In this document: piece by piece, positions 12,150-23,806 of the stretch
Position numbering within the stretch: the stretch's first letter is position 1
Layout: every line of letters starts with the position of its first letter
Source: Tethya wilhelma
Lineage: Eukaryota > Porifera > Demospongiae > Tethyida > Tethyidae
Assembly: GCA_964030475.1 (NCBI GenBank)
Contig: CAXIPT010000002.1
Coordinates: 9,307,391-9,371,390, forward strand
Length of the DNA: 64,000 bases
Reading direction: 5' to 3'
Made by a program: the position numbers and the translations under genes
The notes under the pieces: generated by a model
Told to the model about the DNA's origin: nothing
Databases searched by the model: none
Seen by the model: only the letters and a program-made list of their open reading frames with translations

Positions 12150-13713
12150 AGGACAGAAGAACATAAAATTATCACTATCAGGACAAGAGGGAACCTATAC
12201 AGAGTTTTCAGGACAAGGGAACAGAAAATTACCACTATCAGGACAAGCTATGAGGACAGGAAGATCACTACCAGGACAAAAGAACATTAATGGGACACAA
12301 AGACATGCAGGACAAGATGGAAATCAATGCCAGTATTTTTTTTTTAAAGCTGGACAGAAATAGCAAAACAAGTACCCACCAAGTTCTGCAGTGGCTGAAG
12401 AGCCCTCATGAGAAGCTCATGCTCCACACAGATGATGGTAACATCCAGGCTCATAACGTCCACCTCCAGCTTACACATCCTCCTCTCACCAAACATTCTG
12501 GCCACCTCAGCCATCCTGAAGACACTGGTCCTATCCATGAGGAGCTTCTCAAAGTCATGCATGAGTTGTTTAACACCAGGAGAGACCTACACGAGCATAG
12601 TATGAAGAAACACATCAATAAAACCAAGGTAAGGATACTTTTCTTCCCCTTCTGGTTTATGAATGCCGGTAGAAAAAAAAATCAAATATCTTTCTTATTA
12701 TTCGATTCATTTTAAAATTTCAAGCACCATTGAAAAGTGCTCTTTCTCCCCGTTCTTTTGAATGCTTTTTCAGCTTCGTACACCTTACCAGTCTAAAGTT
12801 AGCTATTTTGTCCCATAGTATTGCATGAATCTTATCATTTAACTTTTGGCGGCATTCTCAAACCAGATGGTCGTTTAAGCATTGCTACTGGTAGATTTGC
12901 ATGCGTTCAATCTGAGTTTCTTACCCAGTTGGCATCTCTGTCCACAAAAGGTCGTACAATCAGCTGGTAGAGTTCACCTACTGCTCTGATGTCTTCACTT
13001 CGTGGATCAAAATTGAAGCTTGAAGCACAAGAAAATTTCTGCACATATGGATGTATAAGAATACACACTATAAATATGCAATACAGTTATAATCATGTGG
13101 CCAATTGTATTATGATTATGTCAAAACGTGGTATTGTTCAGACTTTATTCTTTACCTCCATTTTTCCCAGCATCACAATGAAGTCAAGAAGAATGTAGAC
13201 TTTCATTTCAGGAGACACCCAGACTGGAATAGTGTGTGTGTGTGTTGAGTGATAACATAAATGGAGTACACACACTGACATTGTAGTCAGGAAGCTGTGC
13301 AATAAGGAAACAGATGTCACCACAAGTTTCCCACAAGTTTGGTGTCACTAGATACACTGACAGTGCATACAACTGAACTAGCTGGCTTCCACTTTACTAC
13401 ATTACTCACAAACGCTTGCATTTCGAGGCACACAGACAGAAACAGTGCCACCACTTTTAAGAGGAAGCATCGTGCAGCTAAAATTCAACTCTCAGAACAG
13501 ACACAGAAGTAGGAATACACCCATTTCCTCTTTCTCTCTAGTTTTCGTGCTTTTTCCCTTACCCATAAAACTGCCCCAGAGGTTCAGCTTCTCACTGCTT
13601 CCGATGGTGTGGATTTTGGCCAGTGTGTTGAGAATCTGTTGGAGAACAAACTGCCTCTCACGAAGATCAATGACGCTTCCTTTTTCGTTCAACCACTGAG
13701 GCAATGGCACACC

Positions 13714-13760
<47 letters not shown>

Positions 13761-16708
13761 AAAAAACAAATTGAGTATTATTAAACCTATACAATTTGCA
13801 GAGTCATACATTCTTTTGATACATGAATGACGTTACATTACATAGTGAATGTGATTACAAATTCATGATGGTTGACACACCCTCAGAATATGGGAAAGTT
13901 TCCAATCACAAGACACCATCATAAAGGAAGCATGCAATCTATGAATAATGCACATACTTCTGTACACAGGTACTCTAATTAGAGCACACCACCACACTAA
14001 ACACAAACACTTACATCCAGCAGGCATGGTAAACACCATTCTCTGTTCTCTTGAGTCGAAATCAAACTTGCACAGCTCTGCACACAGGTCGTTAGCCACC
14101 TTCAGATCGTTGTGCTGCTTCAGACACTCCTCAAACTTCATCGCCATGTTGCAAGAGTAGAACAGCGCCTGGAAAGTAATCCTGGACTGATCTGGAGGCA
14201 GGTCCTTACGTGCTCGCAGCTCGCAATAACGCAGACCATCTTCGATATATGTGTTAGTATCGAAAGGACGCTGCTCGGCTGGTGTGGGGGGTACTGCTGT
14301 AGCGGCAGCAGGGGGTGTGGCTTCTGCAACAGGAGAGGGGGCGTGGTTGGGGAATTTGCCAGCGGGTGTTTGCGGGGTCGGGTTGGACACTTGGATTGGG
14401 GCGTGGGGAGACTGCACCACAATGGGAGAAGGCTGGTCATCATACATGTTGATGACNGTGAATGATGTTACATTACATAGTGAATGTGATTACAAATTCA
14501 TGATGGTTGACACACCCTCAAAATATGGGAAAGTTTCCAATCACAAGACACAATCATAAAGGAAGCATGCAATCTATGAATAATGCACAAAACTACTGTA
14601 CACAGGTACTCTAATTAGAGCACACCACCACACTAAACACCAACACTTACATCCAGCAGGCATTGTAAACACCATTCTCTGTTCTCTCGAGTCGAAATCA
14701 AACTTGCATAGCTCTGCACACAGGTCGTTAGCCACCTTCAGATCATTGTGCTGCTTCAGACACTCTTCAAATTTCATCGCCATGTTGCACGAGTAGAACA
14801 GTGCCTGGAAAGTAATCCTGGATTGATCTGGAGGCAGGTCCTTACGTGCTCGCAGCTCGCAATAACGCAGACCGTCTTCAATGTACGTGTTAGTATCGAA
14901 AGGACGCTGCTCGGCTGGTGTGGGGGGTACTGCTGTAGCGGCAGCAGGGGGTGTGGCTTCTGCGACAGGAGAGGGAGTGTGGTTGGGGAATTTGCCAGCG
15001 GGTGTTTGCGGGGTCGGGTTGGACACTTGGATTGGGACGTGGGGAGACTGTACCACAATGGGAGAAGGCTGGTCGTCGTACATGTTGATGACACCATCCT
15101 GGGGAACTGGACCAGAAGCTGCAGCTGGAGAGGTAGCCAGGCTGAGATTTACGGGTTTGTACGGCTTTTTCATCATCTTGAGCATGTCAAACTGTTCTCC
15201 AATGCTTCCACGGTGTCCAACAGCTCCACTTTCCTCTGTCGGCTGAATGCTAGCTTCTTCGAAGTTGGCATAGTAAGCTTGTGAAGGATCAGCAGGGGTG
15301 GTAGCACTCATCTCAGGCAGGCAGTCAGAATTCGGGAAAAACTGATCCATTTCCGTAAACATGTTGTAATCAGGGATCCCGTGTCCTCCTGTCATAGGAC
15401 TCTCAGTTCCCGTCGGCCCGTCGAAGATCCTACGCAACAGTTCATCGGCATCTTCCTCGACATATACGGTGTCATTGTAGTGGGATCGCGGGGGGGGATT
15501 TGCCGGGGGGCGCCAAGGATCGTCCCCACCTCCTCCCCCTCCGAGGCCGTTTCCACCGCCGACACCGGTCACGAGAGACCGCCCGCAATTTTGAGTAGCA
15601 GCATAGCCGGTCACAAAACTGCTCTGTCCTGAAGTACTGCCGCCTCCGGTGGACTGAACTGGACCTGAATTTCCTCCACCCGTGCTGCCATTGGGGCACT
15701 GTACGATCTGTCCAGGTGTGCAAGGAGTGTAGGCCATTTGTGGCTCGCTGTAGTAGACAGAGGTGTCGACTGAGAGGGAGTTCTGCTCTGGAGAACAAAT
15801 GGCTGAGATGTTATTCGAAGGCGATTCGGAATTGGGATGCTCCTTTGGGTACTGGAGAGACAGTGACATGTTGCTGCGCTGAAAGGCATCAGCGTACACG
15901 GTACTGTTTGAATCGGTAATGACAAGGGTGTCATTGTTGGTAGAGGCGACAGAAATGGGCAGGTTCTGCTCGCTGTAGCTGGTGTGGAATGGCTGAGCCA
16001 TCTTACGACTCAGATCGTTGTCCAAACGTAGAGTAGAGGGAGCAGACATTTCACGAGGCAAGTTGACCTGGCGACCGTTTGCACCAACCAAAATGGCACT
16101 CCTGTGATCAACTGCATTGTACATCTGCTGGCTGGTGGCTGACCTAGAAAGATAGGGAAGCAAACACACACCACGATGAATCAAAATGAAATCAAGGCAA
16201 GACCAAATTTAGTCAAAAAACAGAAAATTTTGTGATTGAAATAAAAAAAAAAAAGGGTTGCAGTTTTAGGAAACTTACTGGTAAGCTCCAGAGCTTTCCA
16301 CAGTAATCATTTGTCCAGCATTTGAGGGATTTGGCTCGCTGGCTTCTTGTGGACGTGCAGCGGTGGATTGATCACCTGATGGGTGTGTGTGTGTATCAGC
16401 GAAAATAATTTACGGAAGCTGCAAATATAATTATAATTTCGCACTATCTTTCCCCCACTTGAGACAATTTAGCAGCAATTAGTCAAACTTTAAACAGTAA
16501 TAAACTGTTTCTCCAGTTAGCATGCAAAATAAAGCTTTTAGTGCAGGAAAAATGTGTCGGCGAAAATGACCGCCATTTTTGTATGATTGCATCACAAATG
16601 TATGTTCACAACATGGCGGACAAAAGGAAGCTTGCCGCACACTAGCATAACAAAGCAATTCAACATAGAACTAGCATACAAAGTGTGACAAGACGTACCT
16701 TTCCCCAT
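11945..16708 (-). CDS. Eight-exon gene, unrecognised protein of ~764 aa
   Basis: Exons are about 16699-16708 (ATG), 16279-16375, 14651-16143, 13563-13712, 13156-13223, 12925-13038, 12380-12586 and 11945-12100 (stop). All introns are GT..AG, phases agree, and the total of 2,295 nt divides by three, so the model is well supported. The N-terminal 400 residues are low-complexity, rich in S, T, P, Q and G (polyglycine near 15530), with acidic YVEEDADELLRRIFDG. A proline-rich stretch precedes a globular alpha-helical C-terminal half of about 280 residues beginning NTYIEDGLRYCELRARKDLP, with many charged amphipathic segments (FRMAEVARMFGERRMCKLEV). No signal peptide or membrane segment is seen, so a nuclear or cytoplasmic regulator is plausible. 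I do not recognise the family and assign no function. Confidence 0.75.
13714..13758. repeat. (GA)n microsatellite in an intron
   Basis: A pure AG dinucleotide run lies immediately 5' of exon 4 of the minus-strand gene, so that on the coding strand it forms the CT-rich polypyrimidine tract before the AG acceptor. A similar run at about 12103-12147 precedes the last exon in the same way. Length variation here could affect splicing. Confidence 0.8.
13824..15092. other. Allelic duplication across the N at 14457
   Basis: Bases 13824-14456 and about 14459-15092 are close copies of the 3' part of exon 3 and its downstream intron, separated by one N. They differ at scattered bases, giving at least two amino-acid differences (SPHAPIQ versus SPHVPIQ, and NHAPSP versus NHTPSP). 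This looks like two haplotypes of one locus laid end to end. The exon should be counted once. Confidence 0.85.
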
Positions 16709-17165
16709 TGTGAATAGAATTGATGTATTTTGAGTAGAAAATAAGACGTTATTTGCTTCTTTACAGTAGAGAACAGCACACACCAAACTGCGCACAATCT
16801 TCTCTTTTTGGATAAACAACTTCTAATTTTGGAAATCTAATTATAGCTGCATTACGTCATGCTGTCGTAATTTTCTCTAATTATCAGGGACATCCTCACG
16901 GTTGACGAGCGGGATTGTGGCTTATGAATATCATTAGTGGTTTTTGTGAACTAATTTCACCTGACATTCACATCTTCAGCAGTTCAATCATTTCAGTGTT
17001 TGTGTTGTGAAAAGTTACAGCTATTTCTCTTAAAACTAGTGCAGTTGTTTGCTCGAAAAGGAGGAAGAATAAAGAGTCGCTGTTTTTCTAAACGAATAGT
17101 TCATTGTACGTCTATCGTGCAAAAAAAACTGAAGCAGCTGTGTTGACTGACACACAAGAAAAACT
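16709..17165. promoter_or_regulatory. Shared upstream region of two divergent genes
   Basis: About 460 bp separate the start codons of the unknown minus-strand gene (16708) and the kinase (17166). Presumably both promoters and 5' untranslated regions lie here. No TATA box or other specific element was firmly recognised. Assignment is by position only. Confidence 0.4.
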
Positions 17166-17689
17166 ATGCCTATTGAAGACGTCGAAAAAATTGTCAGAGA
17201 CCAACCGCTGGAGACAATCTATGATGTCGGCAATGAGTTGGGACGGTAAGTCTGTTACAGAACGACTGCTTGCACCTTCGTTTATTGTGTTGTAGATAGC
17301 CCATACAAATTCAATACTAAGTGGACAAAGTATCTGCTTGTCAGGGGGACTTGGTTTGTTTTTGTTTAGGCGTAGAATTCAAGTGGGAACACTTGTAAAT
17401 AACTTACCTTCTGGTGATAATACGTGTGAATATTATGACTATCAATTACCATCGAGATAAGCAGTCTTTTGTGGTTTCTTTTGTGACTGGATGCATAGAC
17501 TTCCATTTCCCCCCAACTGTGGTTTAATTTGTGGTGTGAACAGTGTAGCTGACTGGTGTGAAGACAAGTCATTTTGAGTGAATTTTTTGCACTGTTTTCT
17601 TTGCTTCTGTCTGAACATAGTATGATGTCTACATATGGACATGTTACTTGTTCACGCAGCCTACATACAGACACACAACACACGAAATT

Positions 17690-17734
<45 letters not shown>

Positions 17735-18006
17735 CTTTTCTCTCTCACACACACACACACACATGCTGACCACCACACATGCAGTGGCAAGTTTGCCATC
17801 GTGAAACGATGCACGCACAAAGTCACGGGAGAGCAGTTTGCAGCAAAGGTGCTCAAGAAACGGCGACGTGGTAAATCGTGTCGCAATGAGATCCTTCAAG
17901 AGATTGACATCATGAGACAAGCAAACGAAGCAATGGACCATCCAAGGATCATAAGACTCAAGGAGGTGTTTGAGAGTACAGCAGAGTTTCATATCATCCT
18001 TGAACT
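17166..18006 (+). CDS. DAPK/DRAK-type Ser/Thr kinase, exons 1-2
   Basis: Exon 1 (17166-17245) encodes MPIEDVEKIVRDQPLETIYD then VGNELGR, and exon 2 (17785-18006) continues GKFAIVKRCTHKVTGEQFAAKVLKKRR. The glycine-rich loop (LGRGKFAIVKR) and the VAIK-type lysine (FAAKVLKK) are present. RRGKSCRNEILQEIDIMRQA resembles the basic loop and alpha-C region typical of death-associated kinases (DAPK and STK17/DRAK), which act in apoptosis and autophagy signalling. The catalytic loop and DFG are in exons at 35381-35516 and 41484-41607, and phases match across all junctions. The short N-terminus with no extra domain is closer to DRAK than to the much larger DAPK1. The 3' exons are missing from the window. 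Confidence 0.8.
17694..17763. repeat. (CA)n/(CT)n microsatellite in kinase intron 1
   Basis: A run of about 18 CA units, a short CTCTTTTCTCTCT interruption and more CA units lie just upstream of kinase exon 2. A second run, C10 followed by (CT)n, is at about 18199-18253 in the following intron. Confidence 0.85.
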
Positions 18007-18200
18007 GTGAGTCATTTTAATTCGTTGGTTGATTGTGAGTGTGTGGAGAATGTTATGTCTCTTATGTGTTTATGTGATTCAACTGTTGTCCGTTTGGATA
18101 CTGTAGACTATTGCATTACATGTACATGTTTGTGTGAGCATCTCCATTGTAAATATTGTGTATAATAACAGCTTTATAACTAGTAGATAAAAAGTTTAAC

Positions 18201-18254
<54 letters not shown>

Positions 18255-18975
18255 TTGAGACCTGCCTTTCTTCTACAATGACTATGTGCATATTGCATTA
18301 GATATAGGAAGACCTTGCAACCTGTTAAAGTATTAAGTTGACAGTGATTGTGTGTTTCTCTCTCGAGACACTATAGACCATGGCTAATGTGTGCTGCAAA
18401 TTGGAAACAGTACACCTTACACAGTGTCTCATCTCATTAAAACTAATGATCCTGGAATCCACAGATGTAACAGTTAGCTTACACTTGTACGGACTTATCT
18501 TAAACAGCCTAGGTGCCCGATACAACTCACAAAATCAATACTTTAAGTTGACCACATCAAGTTGAACTTCAAACATAAAGTTTGGTCAGTCTCTGCTAAC
18601 AGTATTAGCCAAAGCAAAGAAGCTGGATTGATATTTTATCCTCACGCAAAGACTAGTTGCTGCCATGTATTCTTAGTGGATCCTCATTCCTTGGCAGGGT
18701 ATCTTAGATCCCATGTGAGGAATTCTGTGACTGGAATGGCTCCATTCGTCCGTGCATACATCTAGTTCATAGTTCTGTTGCATGCTTTAGCAGTTACCCA
18801 GCCAGTCTGTCAGTCGGTCCATTGGTCTAGCTTCCCAAATTGAACATAATGTGCTGTTTGTAACGCTTAGGAGGGAAATAGCTGTATTAATGACAGCTGG
18901 ACTGATATACAGTGTGCATAGTTTCAAAATGCAAAATCTACTCTTGCTTGGCTGGTTGAAAATGATCATAGAATA

Positions 18976-19438
18976 TTAGCAAGATTGCTTCATCCACAGA
19001 CCAATCCGAGTGTTAGCTATGTGTCATGCTGGGGGAAAGAAAAAAAATCAAACCTTTGCATTTGTGTCTGGCACTCGAAATGAGTGTTTGGCTGGGACGT
19101 CATGTTCTCCAGTCTGCCACTGTATAGCTAGGGCTGTTGATGCAAGACAGACTGTGTTCAATGGGCTATCTATTGACTGCATTAATTAAGGCAATGAGCT
19201 ATGTAAGAGTTGTTCTTTGCTTTGTCCTTTTCTCGCTCTATCTACCGTGGCCAACAGCTGATTCAACAGCTTCTAGTGCTTTGCATAAGCTAACACACAC
19301 ACACACACACGGTAGCTTCGTGGTTTGATAATAGGACAGTTGTCTTTTTATGTAGAGTGCCAAATGTTGCGAGTTGATAGTGTGTGTGGTGTGTGAATGT
19401 CGATGTGGGAATTTGTACTTTTTTAAATGTGTTTGATG

Positions 19439-19518
<80 letters not shown>
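18976..19518 (+). other. Kinase intron segment duplicated at 33126-33625
   Basis: From AAGATTGCTTCATCCACAGA to the end of the (GT)n run before the N at 19519, this sequence is repeated apparently without differences at about 33126-33625. There it continues past the microsatellite into the intron leading to the next kinase exon. This is overlapping contig ends, so the kinase gene jumps from 19.5 kb to 33.6 kb. Confidence 0.85.
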
Positions 19519-19913
19519 NCTGAAAATGAAAATGAGTATGTGTGTGGGTAAAGAAGAAAAAAAAATGTACTAAAATTAATGATACTACAAACCTTTGCTA
19601 TTATGTACTCTATATAGTGAGCTTTATAGTTGGCAAAATATCGCATAATAGGAAAGTTTTGCGGTGTCTAACTTTCACGGATGTCTCTTGTCAAAGTTTT
19701 GAAACACTTTTGTATTTTAACTCGTAGCTGAGCAGTGTGACATCCATACATACATACATACGTTACAGAGAATTTTGCAGATAGTATTAGCAGATATTTG
19801 TGGATGGATCGTGATCTGTGAAAACCACAAAGTTAGACCCTCAGGGCCTGCAAAACTTTTCCGTTATACATGTACAAATTGTTAAAATTGAACTAACAAA
19901 ATTTTTCACTCAC

Positions 19914-20548
19914 TGAATTTTTGGCTGTAGGAGGACATATACTGATATTGAGGTACTCGCATGACTCAATCACTGGGCCACTTGATTTGGTTTTAGAGCC
20001 CATGAACGACGCGGTCACATCATGTATAAGAGTCTCACATTCGACTTGTCCAATGTGGAGTCGTTTAGCATAGTCATCGGCAACGTGTTGTTTCTCTGAG
20101 CCACTGTGTTTGTGATGTGTGAGGGGTGATGAGTGTGAGGAGTGAGGGGTAAGGGATGATGTGTGAGGGGTTGATGTGTGATGGGTGATATGTGTGAGGG
20201 TGTGAGGATGTGAGGGGTGATAAGAGACTTACGAGATTGCATCATGATGTTGGGCAACAGCCAGTGCTCTCTCTAAACAAGAAAAACAGAGGAAAAATCA
20301 CGGGAAACTAAAAACAAGACAGCAAGACACTTGTAATTTAATAGAAATGCTGATAAAGACTCCTTTGAAAAAAAAAGAGATTTCTCTATATAGCACGCTA
20401 GCCCTGCTTACGTAGAAGGTCAGAAGTCGCGCTGCTTGCATTGGCTCCAAATCCCAAGGTGAAAGCCTCGAGGTGTTTACAGACTTGCAAGAGACTGTTC
20501 ATCTCACGACCATATCCCTTTAGAGCTGGACGACTGGTGAAGTAACCT

Positions 20549-20618
<70 letters not shown>

Positions 20619-21342
20619 AAGAAAGAAAAAAGAGAGAGAGAGAGAGTTTACCTGTCCAGTAAGCATGAGGCTCATCAGCGTAAGGAAAGAAATCATCGCT
20701 CTTTGTCGGCCATGTTATGTTAGCATTATAGAGAGCATCAAGATAACGAGATGGAGTTGAATAAAAAAGTTCAATGGAAGAATTCTGAAAAGAAAAAGAG
20801 AAGAATGTCCATGTTTAAACTTTGATTAAGTAAAGGGTTCATAATATTTTAAATCGAGTAGTGCCAATAAAATTGCTCAAAGATAAATGTTTCAGAATTA
20901 GCAAAGAAGTTATAGAAATATATCTACCGTAGATCTTCTAAAAATGCAGCACCTCTTATTATTCAGCACCCTTTACCGAATTGTTCAAATTTGCCTCTAA
21001 TTTTCGGCAAAGGTTGTCATGTGTATAGACTAATGTATGCAATTAAGTACATACGTGCGGTGCATGCAGACGAATAATCTCTAAAAATTCGGCAAAGCTT
21101 GAACGTATTTCATTTTTGGGTGCTGAATTTTTAGAAGATCTACGGCAGCATACCTTCATCATGGTGTACTTCATGATCTTGTCCAAGTTCTTGTACCATC
21201 TGTTGGCATTTTCGTACTGAAAGTCACTCCCCATCGTAAACATGATGTGATTGGTCGCGTAGTGGGCGAGCTGGTCGTAAATGGCATCGATGAATCGATC
21301 CACTGAAGAGTCAACGTTCATGTCAAAAATATTTGGATCATC
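19914..21342 (-). CDS. Lysosomal alpha-mannosidase, middle exons (inverted, displaced)
   Basis: Four minus-strand exons lie at about 20652-20784 (IELFYSTPSRYLDALYNANI and DDFFPYADEPHAYWTG), 20412-20546 (YFTSRPALKGYGREMNSLLQ), 20233-20272 (ERALAVAQHHDAIS) and 19914-20103 (SEKQHVADDYAKRL...CEYLNISICP). They match GH38 lysosomal mannosidase in order and sum to 498 nt in frame. A fifth exon at 21154-21342 ([20 protein letters not shown]) duplicates the plus-strand exon at 32598-32786. These exons continue the gene that begins at 30553 and carry the AVAQHHDAISG region that helps form the GH38 active site. The block lies between N at 19519 and N at 21820 and is evidently one contig placed in the wrong place and orientation. 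Confidence 0.85.
20549..20646. repeat. (GT)n(GA)n compound microsatellite
   Basis: About 12 GT units are followed by a long GA run with GAAA interruptions, inside a mannosidase intron (minus-strand gene fragment). The plus-strand part of the same gene has a similar compound run at 31287-31345. Confidence 0.85.
20925..21147. mobile_element. MITE in a mannosidase intron
   Basis: The ends are inverted: TACCGTAGATCTTCTAAAAA then TGCAGCACC at 20925-20955, against GGTGCTGAATTTTTAGAAGA then TCTACGG at about 21118-21145. The interior is noncoding. The allelic copy of this intron at about 32823-33037 holds the same element with several differences, so it predates the split of the two haplotypes. The superfamily is unclear; a TA target is possible. 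Confidence 0.7.
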
Positions 21343-21820
21343 CTGCCATGATGTACAATCATTATGTGTGGTTAGAATTGCACTCAAAATGTAGTTTGGT
21401 TCCCAGGCCTTCTGTGTGCTTTTTTTGTTTTTAAGTTGACAATCTTTTTTATTTTCTTAATAAAATGCGTCCGCTAAAGTCCATCTGGTTTGATCAAGAA
21501 TACTGCTGGTCGAGAAATAATGAGATTCATGCAATACCTTACATATGGGGCAAAATAGCTAACTATTGACTGGTAATTAATTAAGGCATAGGAAGCTGGA
21601 AGAACAACCAAAAGAATGAGGAGAACGAGTGCTTTCCAATGGTGCTTGAAAGTTTGAAATTGGCTGGATATTTAGAAAGTTATTCAATTTTTTCTACCGG
21701 CATTCTCCAACCAGATGGACTTTAGCTGCGCTGGTAAAGATCGTGAATACAACAAATCTATTCTTGAGTAATAACAGTATATGCAGAGGGTCGAGGATGA
21801 GACTATGCCAACTCAATNGC

Positions 21821-21928
21821 CCCTGATGGAACGACCCGTTCGGACCCTGCTTGAGAGAACATAGTCTGGATCGAGGCCATCGCCTCCTTTGAGGTTGTCA
21901 GGGTTTAGATCGGTGACGTGTTTGGCAT

Positions 21929-21966
<38 letters not shown>

Positions 21967-22129
21967 TTTGTTTGCCATTGCCTAGCAACCAAACTTTTTA
22001 CAGGATAATTGCCGGTTACTGGCTAGGTGGAGATGACAATAGAAGTCACAGGGGGTCAATGAATGGCAAAGAAAATAGTTGCATGCTCGTGTGTGGCACA
22101 AGACCATGCAACAATAATGTGTGAGTGTT

Positions 22130-22167
<38 letters not shown>

Positions 22168-23044
22168 ACGTACCTTGGTGTAGCCATTATGTCTCTTCTC
22201 GATGACTGGGTCCAAGAGGTCGGCAAACTTTTCATAAGACTCTTCATCTCCAGCCACACACCCAACGGTCATTATGAAAGGATGACCAGGATTATCAACA
22301 CCTGGAGGGGAGAGGGGAGAGAAAATAAATAATAATATTATATACAAAAAAACAAACATAAGAATTACTGAAAGAACAACAACTGACAAAGATTCAGGAT
22401 TAAACATCACAGACAGAAAAACAGGGGGAAAAAAGGAATAAAAAGGAATCCAGACAATAAATAATTTAATCGAACAAACAAAAAGATACAAGATTTGACA
22501 CTGCAAACCTAATTTGTGACGCACTCGTTACAACGCTGTTTTGTTGTTAACTTGTTTCATTACACTATTAATGCATTTTGTACAGCATATCTTGAGTAAC
22601 GAGCCTAACCACCTTAGCAACGACTGAAGTTTTACTTTTCCCAGGAGAGAGAATAGCTCTTTGTTGTTAGAAATTGAACAACAAATCAAATTCCAACTAA
22701 AACTCCTAGTTACAAATGTACTCACATACAAACAGAAAGAAACACATATGCTTGTTTTTTCATTATTGTTTTTTTGTTTGCTGTGTGCTTCTTTTTGTTT
22801 GTATGCCAAACAAACAAACAAACAAACAAACAAACAAACAAACAAAAACAAACAAAACAAACATAGTACTACACTACATACCAGTCTGGATGCACTCATC
22901 CAGGGTGAAGCCAGAAGCTGTTGGAGTGTCACGAAGCTTGGCGTAAATCTCTGGAGTGAGACACTTGGCCATCCAGTTGTTGTATTTGCTGAGGTCAGGG
23001 TAGTCTTGCTCAGGAGTAAACTTAGCCTTGGAGCCAGTAGCCAT
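21821..23044 (-). CDS. Creatine kinase, 5' exons only
   Basis: Creatine kinase transfers phosphate between ATP and creatine to buffer cellular energy. Three minus-strand exons are visible: 22882-23044 (ATG at 23044; [40 protein letters not shown]), 22174-22301 ([20 protein letters not shown]) and 21821-21929 ([20 protein letters not shown] then SRVRTG). These match the N-terminal phosphagen-kinase domain and the start of the catalytic domain. The motif VDNPGHPF and the length of the N-terminal segment favour creatine over arginine kinase, though the diagnostic specificity loop and active-site cysteine are not included. The gene stops at the N at 21820 and its last two-thirds are absent from the window. 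No mitochondrial transit peptide is seen, so a cytoplasmic isoform is likely. Confidence 0.85.
22807..22862. repeat. (CAAA)n microsatellite
   Basis: About 12 units of CAAA lie in the first intron of the creatine kinase gene. A (GT)n run at about 21931-21962 and another at about 22131-22164 flank exons 2 and 3. Confidence 0.85.
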
Positions 23045-23806
23045 CTTGATGATATCACAATTGCTTGAACTGTTGGAGAGAAGAATAAAGAGATTATATA
23101 AAATTGAGAAGATACAAACAACTTTCATATCGAAACAACATAGATAAGCAATTTCCATTATATACAGCTGAAGACTGTGCAAGTTAAGTTGTACAATACA
23201 CTACCAAGGCCCATCCTTTTAGCTTTGACACTGTATAGCTGAACAACCTCCAAAGAACCCACACAACTTAGCTCATTTTCACTCAATTTACACAAAATTA
23301 CTAGTCTAGCTACCATAAACAACACATATTATTTTCCTATGCACAGAAACATTTAGAACCATAAATTGAACTGTCCATCAGTAGAAAACCTGAACAAATT
23401 TTAAAATTTTCAGCCTAAAAATTTCTCTACAGAACAGCACGTGTATAAAGCTTGTTCTGTGGTCAAGCTCCACCATATTTTTACAACCAAGAAGCCCTTC
23501 TCCACGGGCTACACTCCCTCCCTCAAATTCCAACTCACATTTTCCAACTTGTTCACGAGAAGAGAAAACTGCAGCGAAATGACCAGTGGAGGCAGAACTC
23601 GAGCTTCTTCTAGCAAGATTTGGGGTGGGTTGCTTGGTGTGTTGCTATGGATACCGCGTGTTTTTGGCGTGCGTGTACACGCCCCTTGTTACGCTAATTA
23701 TTGTCTGCAGAAATCATGTGACACGAAAGTGGGCGGGGCTGCATATTGAGCATGGTCATGCTCCTATCTTGAACTAAAGCTTTCAACTCGGCTTCTCCTT
23801 TGCAGT
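23045..23806. promoter_or_regulatory. Divergent intergenic region, creatine kinase / endoglycoceramidase
   Basis: About 760 bp separate the two start codons. On the creatine kinase side an AG precedes the coding exon (about 23070), so a 5' untranslated exon may lie upstream. No specific promoter element was recognised and no other gene is supported. Confidence 0.35.

Noticed and set aside
14748..15284. Plus-strand open frame opposite exon 3 of the unknown gene
   Set aside because: It is an antisense shadow of a long GC-richer exon. The minus-strand frame has consistent splice sites and phases.
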